Source: Cyanophora paradoxa (lineage: Eukaryota; Glaucocystophyceae; Cyanophorales; Cyanophoraceae). Taken from it: a DNA stretch of 64,000 bases. The DNA is taken from the NCBI GenBank assembly GCA_004431415.1, contig QPMI01000482.1, positions 1 to 64,000 of the forward strand, given 5' to 3'. Of the stretch, positions 57,385-64,000 are shown piece by piece. How positions within the stretch are numbered: the first letter of the stretch is position 1; every line of letters starts with the position of its first letter. Made by a program: the position numbers and the translations under genes. The notes under the pieces were generated by a model. It was not told the origin of the DNA, did no database searches, and saw only the letters and a list, made by a program, of their open reading frames with translations.

Positions 57385-60300
57385 ATGTTGAAGAACAAGG
57401 TCCGCCTCGCTGGCGCTGGCGGAGCTCAGCAACGCCGCGCGCCTGAAACCCCGAGCAGGATATAGAGGATATAGCGCGACAGACCGCGGCCACCGAACAG
57501 CTGCGGATGGTGATGATGGACCCGAGCCTGCCGAACCTCATCAACTTCAGTGGGTCGCCGCACCCCGAGGTGCAGTCCTTCGTGGCCGCCGCGCTCCGCA
57601 ACATGACGGTCGAGGGTGCCTAGCCTCCGATCCCTTCTCTGGCGTGCTTCCGCCGCTCAGCCGCCTCGCAGCCCGCGCGCAAGTGATGGTGTGCCGAGAG
57701 AACGGCATTCAGGCACTCATCATGCTGGCGCGCTCCGTGGACCAGGACGTCATCCGCAATGTCGCAGCGACGCTCAGGAACCTCACAGTCAACGGCGCGT
57801 GCCGGCGCCAGGCCGGACGCCGGCGCCGCTGACGCTCGTCTCGCAGACGACATAGAGACGGAGATCGTGCAGCAGGGCGGCCTGCGGCCCCTCATCATGC
57901 TCGCGCGGTCCAAGGTGGCCGAATTTGATCGGATGAGATCTCCGTCGGCCCTCGCTGAGGCGCGGGGCGCAGGACACGGAAGTGCAGAGGGACGCGGCAG
58001 GCGCGCTGCGCAACCTCTCCGTGAACGGTGCTCATCGCGAGAGATAAGCTGAGGAAGCCGAGCTGAACCGCGCCTCGCTGGGGCGCGCGCAGCGGAGAAC
58101 CAGACGCGGATCCTGCTGGGCGGGGGCCTCCAGCCGCTGCTCTCGCTGGCGAAGTGCGAGGACGCGACCGTCCTGCGGGACGCCGCCGCCGCCCTCCGCA
58201 ACCTCACCGTCAACCGTGCGCCGCCCCGGCCCCGGCACCCGGCTCCCGCGCCGGCCCCGCGGCTCCGCTCGCTCGGCTGGCGGCCGAAGCTCGCTGGAGT
58301 TTAGCTGTGGGGGCGTCGCGGGCGGGCTCTGAGGCGGGGGCGGGGCAGCGGACAACCAGCCGGAGTTCGTGAAGCGGGGCGGCCTCGCCGCCGTCGTCCA
58401 GCTCGCCGCCTTCCCCGACGTCGAGGCGCGCTCCTCCTCCCCCCCCCTCCCCCCCCTCCCCCCCCCCCCCCCCTCTTGGGCCTGGTCCGAGGCGGCGGGG
58501 GCAGGTGCAGCGCCACTCGAGCGCCGCCATCCTCAACCTCTCCGTCCTCCGTGCCCCCGCCCCGCCCTCCCCCTCCCGCCCCGCCGGGCTGGAGCACGCC
58601 TCGCTCGCTCGCAGCGGAGAACCAGACGCTCATCGTCAAGGAGGGCGGCCTGGAGCCCCTCGTCGGCATGGCCCGCCAGAAGGTGCCGCCAGGGCGCGCG
58701 GCCGGGGCGGGGCGGGGCGGGGCTGACGGGGCGGGGCGGGGCGGGGCCAGGTGGACGGGGAGATCCAGCGCTTCGCCGCCTCCGCCCTCCTCCACCTCTC
58801 CGACCAGCGTCCGCCCGCCCTCCTCCGCGCCCCTCCCCCCGCACCCCGCCCCGCGCCGACCGGCCGGCCGCGCTCCTCCTCGGCGCAGCGGCGAACAAGA
58901 AGGAGCTGGAGGAGCTGCTGCTGAAGCGGATGCGGGAGCGCGGGGCGGCCGGGGGCGGCTCCAACGCGAGCCCGCCCCGCGACGTCGTCGCCGAGCAGCG
59001 CGAGCAGCGCGCCCACGCCCACCCCCAGGTCCGCCCCCGGCCCCCGCCCGAGGGAGGGCTCAGGGCACTGACGAGGCGGGTGCGCTCCGCGCCAGGGGCG
59101 GGCGCCGGAGCCGAGCCCGGGGCCTCCGCCGACTTCAACCCGTTCGCGGTGCCCGGGCAGGCCCGCGGCGGGCGCGGCGGGGGCGGGGCGGGGGCGGCGG
59201 GGCGGTGCCCGGGTACATGCGGGGGCGGGGGCGGGAGAGGAGCGCGGCGCGGGAGAGCAACGACTCGTCGGTCGAGCGCTCCTCCGTCGGGAGCCGCCAC
59301 TCGCTCGGCGGTCGCAGCGACGCCAGCAACGCCTCCCGCGCCGCCCCGGGGCGCGGCCGCCCGGGCCCGGGCGCGCGCCCGCGGGGCCGGCCCCGAGCGG
59401 CGGAGCACGTCGGCGGACTCGGTGGAGAGCGGGCGGAGCGGGCAGAGCATCGGGGCGAGCCGGACGGGCCCGAGCCCGCTGCGGGGCCAGGCGGCGGCCA
59501 ACGCGGCGGCCCAGCGGCGCGCGCGCTCCTCGCTGGACGCGTACGGCAAGGGGCCGGGGCCGGGCGGGCGGAGCAGGAGCGCGACGGAGGGGCGGGGCAC
59601 GGGCAACTCGAGCTTCCTGAGCGCCCTCCCCGAGCGCGGCGACGCCGCCAGCGAGTCCGGCCAGAGCGAGGCCGACCAGTACGGCCTCTTCGGCAGCCGC
59701 GCCCGCGGCGCCATGTCCCAGCAGCAGCGCCCGCCCGCGCCGCCGCCGGCTCGGGGGCGGCGCCGCGGCGGACCGGGCGGCGGCGGCGCTGGCGGCGGAG
59801 CGCAAGAAGAACCTGGAGCTGGAGCAGCAGGCGCGCCGCACCCCGCGCCCGGGCGCCGGGGCGCGCTGACGGGGGAGGGGCTGGGGCGCGCGCGCAGGTG
59901 AAGAGGCTGCAGCAGACGGTGGCGAAGCAGGCGGCCGAGATCACCTCGCTCCGCCGCCAGATGGGCCCTCCCAGGCCCGCGCCCTCCTCTCGCGCCACGC
60001 CCCCGCCCCATCTCATGCCGGCCCCCGCAGGCCGCCGGCGGCAAGGCGGGGGCGGCGGCGCGGCCGCAGCGGCTGGGCGGGGCGGGGCGGGGCCCGGGGA
60101 GGGGCGGGGAAGGCGGGGTGACGCTGCCGGTGACGGGGGCGCGGCTGGGGCCCGGGGGCGTGGAGTCGCTCCTGGCCGAGCTCCGCGACTCCAAGGAGGA
60201 GCTGAGCCGCATGCAGAAGACCATGTCCGCCTCCAGGTCCCAGCCCCCGCCCCCCCGCTGCCCCCGCCCGGCGGGCCGCCGGGGGGCCGACGGGGGCGGC

Positions 60301-60951
60301 GCGCAGCAAATGCTCGACGTCGCCGTCTCCAAGGGCGTCATCGAGCCCTTCGAGGCCCCCGCCAAGCCGCCGCCCGCCCAGGCCGCCGCCGGCCCTGCCC
60401 CGGCCCCCGCCGACCTCAAGCCGGGGGTGCGCCACGCCGGCCCCTCCTGCCCCGCGCCCCCCGCCCCTCACCCCGCGGCGCAGGCTGCGAAGGAGGGCCC
60501 GCTCCCGAAGGAGGCCTCGGGCGACGAGAAGGCGCTCGAGAGGAAGCGCGAGGAGGTGCGGCGCGCCGGCCCCGCGCCCCGCGCCGACCGCGCGGGCCCC
60601 TCTGAGGGGCCGGGGGCAGGCGGCGGCGCTGCGGCGGCAGCTGCTGGAAAAGGAGAAGGAGCTCGAGGACCTCGCCAGCGCCAAGTACGTGTACCCCCCA
60701 ACGCCCTCGCCCCCTTCTCCCACCCTGACACGCCCGGCAGGGTGAGTCGGGGGAGCGGGAGTGCAGGCGCCTCGGGGATGGCCGTGGGGGCGATCGGCGT
60801 GGACGGGCAGCCGAAGCGGGTCGAGAAGACGGGTGCGCGCGCGCGCTGCAGCCGGGGCGGGGCCCGGCGGGGGGCCCGGCGGGGGCTCACGGCGCGCCCT
60901 CCAGAAACGACGACGACTACGACGACCACGACGACGCTTCTGGAGCTGTAA
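57385..60951 (+). CDS. Armadillo-repeat protein with low-complexity and coiled-coil tail
   Basis: ATG 57385 encodes MLKNK; after an intron (57400-57458) it joins in phase to DIEDIARQTAATEQLRMVMM. At least six armadillo repeats follow, one per exon or pair: FVAAALRNMTVE, ENGIQALIMLARS...VAATLRNLTVN, GGLRPLIMLARS...AAGALRNLSVN, GGLQPLLSLAKCED...AAALRNLTVN, GGLAAVVQLAAFPD...SAAILNLSVL, GGLEPLVGMARQK...FAASALLHLSDQ. These right-handed helical repeats bind other proteins. After ELEELLLKRMRERGA the protein becomes Gly/Ser/Arg-rich, then contains coiled-coil stretches (QQTVAKQAAEITSLRRQM; LLAELRDSKEELSRMQKTM). The last exon is uncertain: either a Thr run ending LLEL at 60949-60951, or an Asp-rich reading that continues to about 61030. 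The partner is unknown. Confidence 0.78.
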
Positions 60952-61845
60952 GCGGCCCATCCGGCCCCCGGCCCCGTCCCGCCTGCGCCCAGCTGCCCCA
61001 GCGCCGCCGGCCCCGCCCGCACCACTTTCATTGCTGAATTCGTAGTCGTCGAGCGGTTCTTCGAGTCCGTCCGCTTGTGTCGCTAAAATGAGGGTGATGC
61101 ACGAGCCGGGGCCCATGGTCAAGTCGCCCCCAGGCCCCGCCCTGGCGTCCCCATCGGAGCCCCCGGATCCGCGCGATCCCGAATCCCGATGGCGAGACTG
61201 CGCGGGAACACATCTCTCCGAGGCTCCGATTATCGATCTTTTTCTCTTTCGATTCAGGGGACTGCAATACGTCACTGCCAGCCTTAATTTGCAAGTACAT
61301 CGCGTGTCACGTCAAAAATGCAAACGGGGATCTGCTCGGCTAGCCTTGTACGTAGGTTAACGTTTCTGAATTAAATTAACTAGTAAGCTGACAACTGTAC
61401 AGCCTGAGGAAGTGTTCGAATCAATTGTGCTTGCAATTGCAAATAAATTATGCTTAGCCTACAAAAAGAATTCGTCGAAATTTAAAGTTGAGCACGAGCC
61501 CCTGCTTCTTAATCTCACCTTCGTACATTCCACATGTCGCTATTCTACAAATGTAATCTACAACAACATGGCCGAAGCCAGATTGGGAGCCTGACACTGC
61601 AGAGCTTCCCGTATGTCCAAGAAAGCAAATTTGAAGTACCAGCGCTACATGTACCTCTCTTCTACGAAGCGTTTTACTGCACTGCGTATACTGATGGCAT
61701 GAAAAGATGAAGTAACTTGAGCTCTTTGCTGAACTTAATCCTGTACTAGCCTAAGCCTACGGCGAAAAATCGATGGCACGTCAAAGGATCGGGACCCGAA
61801 AGAGGAAAAGGGGGAAATTAAAGGAAATGCGCGCTTGAAGCTTCA
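60952..61845. other. Intergenic region between convergent ARM-repeat and CCT genes
   Basis: About 0.9 kb. The first 100 bases are GC-rich and may still be the 3' end of the ARM gene. Positions 61320-61800 are of ordinary composition, AT-richer, with no recognisable gene or RNA. Confidence 0.55.
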
Positions 61846-63864
61846 TCACAAAGTTCGTAGAGGGTTGAAGGGCAGCGGGGGCCGCTGGGCGAGGGCCCTG
61901 AGGGCCAGCGGGGGCAAGGCAGACGCCTCCCGCTCGCCCCCCGGGCCCCCCCATTCCGCCAATTCCGACCACTCCGGATGCACCGCCATCATTGCCGGCG
62001 GCGCCTCTCCCGGGGCGGCTGCGGCTGCCTGCTCATGCGCGGCCGCGGCCTGCTCGAACTTGATGCCAGCGAAGCGGCCCCCGATCCGCACGCGCCTGCA
62101 CGTGCACCCCGCGTCTCGCGCGTCACGCTCGCACGCTCCGCGGTTGAGGTATACGTAAATTCAAACTCGAACCGGGCTGCAGCCTCGCGGCGGACGTCGT
62201 AGAGAATCTTGTACCCCCACGTTCGCCGGGACCGCTTCTCCCTGTAGCGCCGGACGGCCTCCTCCTGCGGGGCGCGGGGCGCGGTGAGGGAGGGGGGGCG
62301 GGGGGAGGGGGGGCGGGCCGCGGGGCGGGCTCGGGAGCGGACGCGGGACCAGGGGGTGCCGTCGGAGTAGGCGGCGGGGGGCGCGGGTGCGGGGGCCTCG
62401 CGCGCGTGGCCGTGGTCGAGGGCGAGGGCGAAGAGGGCGAGGGAGCCGGGCGGCGAGGAGGAGCAGGCGCCCCGCGCGGCGTCCCGGCCCCGGGCTCGCC
62501 GCCCGCGAGCTCGACGAAGGCGGCCCGCTCAGCGCCCGCCGACCCCGCGGCGCTCGGGGGGCGCGGGTGGTGCGAGGGGCGCGCGGGGGCGGCCCCGAGG
62601 AGGAAGAAGGGCGGCCCGGACGCCGTCTCGACCCACACGATCGGGCCCGCCCCCGCGCCGCACGCTTCCGGCTCCGGCTCCGCCGTCCAGAGGAGTGCCG
62701 GCGCCGGGCCCGGGGCCTCGTGGGGGCCGAGGAAGGGCTGGGGTACCCGCAAAGCGGGTCGCGAGTGCCCCGGGCGGGAGCCCATAGGGGGTAGCGGGGA
62801 GAGCACGCCGAGGACGCCGGGGTACGGCGACGGCGGCTCGTCGGGGGCGAACCCGTAGGCGTGGGTGACGGGACTGGCCGCCCCGCTGTCCCCCGGGGCT
62901 CCTCCTGGGGCGGCGGTGCGTGGGCTGGAGCCGGCCGCGGGTCCCGGGGCGAGGCGCCGACCGCCGGGGGCGCGGGGCGGGGAGGGGGGAAGAGGGGAGG
63001 GGGAGGGGGCGGAGGGGGGGCGGGCGCTGGCGGCGATTGCGAGCTGGTGGAAGGGGCGGGGGAGGGGGCCGAGGGCGCGCAGCAGCTCGTCGCCTTCGAG
63101 GCGCCTCCCGGCGTCGCCGTCGGGGGCGCTGCAGCTGGCGGACGGGGCGATTGCATCGGGGATCTGGACGGTGGGCAGGAGCCCGGGGGGGATCCAGGCG
63201 CGCTCCGCATCGGGGGCCGGGAGGGGCGGCGCCGGCGGGAGCTCGGAGGCGGGGCGGAAGTCGAAGGGGCGCTGCGCCCCCGGCTGGGGCTCGCCCCGTC
63301 GATGTGGGGGGGGCGGAGGAGGTCGCGATCGTCGCCGCCGGGCTCGGGGCGGCCTGCGGGGCCGGCGCGCGCCCTCCGAGGTGAGAGGAAGCTCGAGGCA
63401 CGCGCACATCATATGTATATGCTTCATCAAGGGGAAGGGGGGGGGAAGGGAGGGGGGGGGAGCGGGTGAGAGGGGGTGGGGGTGGGGGGGGGGGGGGGGG
63501 GGGGGGGTCTCACCGGGAGGAGACTTGCGGGGATTGAGCGGACGATGAGTCGGGCGAGCCCCGCACCCGGCGCCGCCGGCGGGCCGGGGCCTCCGGCGGT
63601 GGAGAGGGGCCTGGGGCGCCTATCCGCTGCGAGGGGGCGGAAGAGGCCGGTGAGGTATGAGCACGACAGAGCGCTGGCTGTCGAGGTCGGCGCCGGGGCA
63701 GACGGCCCCGCAGCTGCGGCCCGTATGGCTTCAAATGCTTGTGCAGGCAAGGATTCCAACTCTGCTTTCACGGAAGCCGCCGAAGGCTGCGGCTGCGATC
63801 TGTGCGATTCTCCAGAGGAGGTCACGCCCGTCGAAATGTTAACGCATCCTAGACCTCTGGACAT
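61846..63864 (-). CDS. CCT-domain (CONSTANS/TOC1-type) nuclear protein
   Basis: ATG 63864 gives MSRGLGCVNISTGVTSSGES, then KAELESLPAQAFEAIRAAAA. A long Pro/Ala/Ser/Gly-rich and probably disordered centre follows (63430-62290) with several introns that I cannot place exactly. Near the end, EEAVRRYREKRSRRTWGYKI and LYDVRREAAARRVRIGGRFA are joined across a short intron (about 62115-62180). This is a CCT domain: a basic RYREKR...RR...RV.GRF module that binds DNA with NF-Y subunits in plants. The protein ends with an Ala-rich segment and the stop at 61846-61848. No B-box, response-regulator or GATA finger is seen upstream. A 24-base poly-G (poly-C on the coding strand) lies just after the first donor. 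Confidence 0.75.
63484..63507. repeat. Poly-G run of 24 bases
   Basis: An uninterrupted G homopolymer on the plus strand. It lies in the first intron of the minus-strand CCT gene, just inside the GTGAGACC donor. Confidence 0.85.
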
Positions 63865-64000
63865 CGTTGGGCGCCGCCCAGCGCTTGGCGACGGGTGCAC
63901 AGCCGCGGGCGGCTCGCGACCGAGTTACAACGAAAACGTTTGTCTGCGTCGTGAATATCAATTCCAGTGCAAATGCATAAAAATGCATACGACCTCGCAG

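Noticed and set aside
60013-61275. Minus-strand frame of about 420 codons over the ARM gene 3' end
   Set aside because: It lies antisense to supported exons, is made of Arg/Gly/Pro runs, and has no splice or motif support.

Overview
The window is nuclear DNA of a photosynthetic eukaryote. It is very GC-rich, and nearly every gene is cut into short exons by introns of about 50-150 bases. The genes are eukaryotic: KEOPS kinase, P4-ATPase, ESCRT-III VPS2, eIF5, profilin, SMYD methyltransferase and kelch protein. Three point to a plastid: Tic20, an NTT-type ATP/ADP carrier, and the MEP-pathway enzyme IspF. The Tic20 and IspF precursors begin MMEAFACAP and MAAAFVLPAV. An early phenylalanine of this kind is typical of glaucophyte (and red algal) transit peptides. 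Together with the extreme GC content and intron density, this makes a glaucophyte such as Cyanophora paradoxa the best guess. The species call is inference. Exon joins were read by eye; coordinates give the span from start codon to stop codon including introns.

Layout. 0.99-2.06 kb (-): BUD32 kinase. 3.2-9.6 kb (+): phospholipid flippase. 10.0-11.07 kb (-) and 11.15-14.5 kb (+): divergent TIC20 and ATP/ADP carrier, with start codons about 84 bp apart. 14.8-16.2 kb (-) and 16.7-18.7 kb (+): divergent VPS2 and eIF5. 19.1-23.6 kb (+): an unrecognised gene with an organelle-type leader. 24.6-26.9 and 28.2-30.5 kb (+): two tandem paralogues of unknown family that share a sharply bounded 240-bp near-identical block. 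32.1-36.7 kb (+): TPR-kelch protein. 37.1-40.0 kb (+) and 49.4-51.8 kb (-): two inverted cathepsin Z-like proteases. Between them lie a secreted LamG-like protein (+), an acidic-tailed profilin (-) and a SMYD methyltransferase (-). 51.8-53.6 kb (+): a GT8 glycosyltransferase divergent from the second protease. 53.8-54.4 kb (-): a doubtful small gene. 54.96-57.12 kb (-): an IspF-HisE-HisE fusion. 57.4-60.95 kb (+): an armadillo-repeat protein. 61.85-63.86 kb (-): a CCT-domain protein.

The most unusual item is the IspF-HisE-HisE gene. One uninterrupted frame runs from the end of an isoprenoid-pathway enzyme into a histidine-pathway pyrophosphatase domain, and a second HisE domain follows. A decayed scrap of a further HisE lies upstream of the start codon. 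Other points of interest are recurrent GC-AG introns, acceptors preceded by CTGAC/CTGAG plus G-rich tracts instead of a pyrimidine tract, intergenic DNA unusually full of short palindromes, and local near-identity between paralogues that extends through introns.
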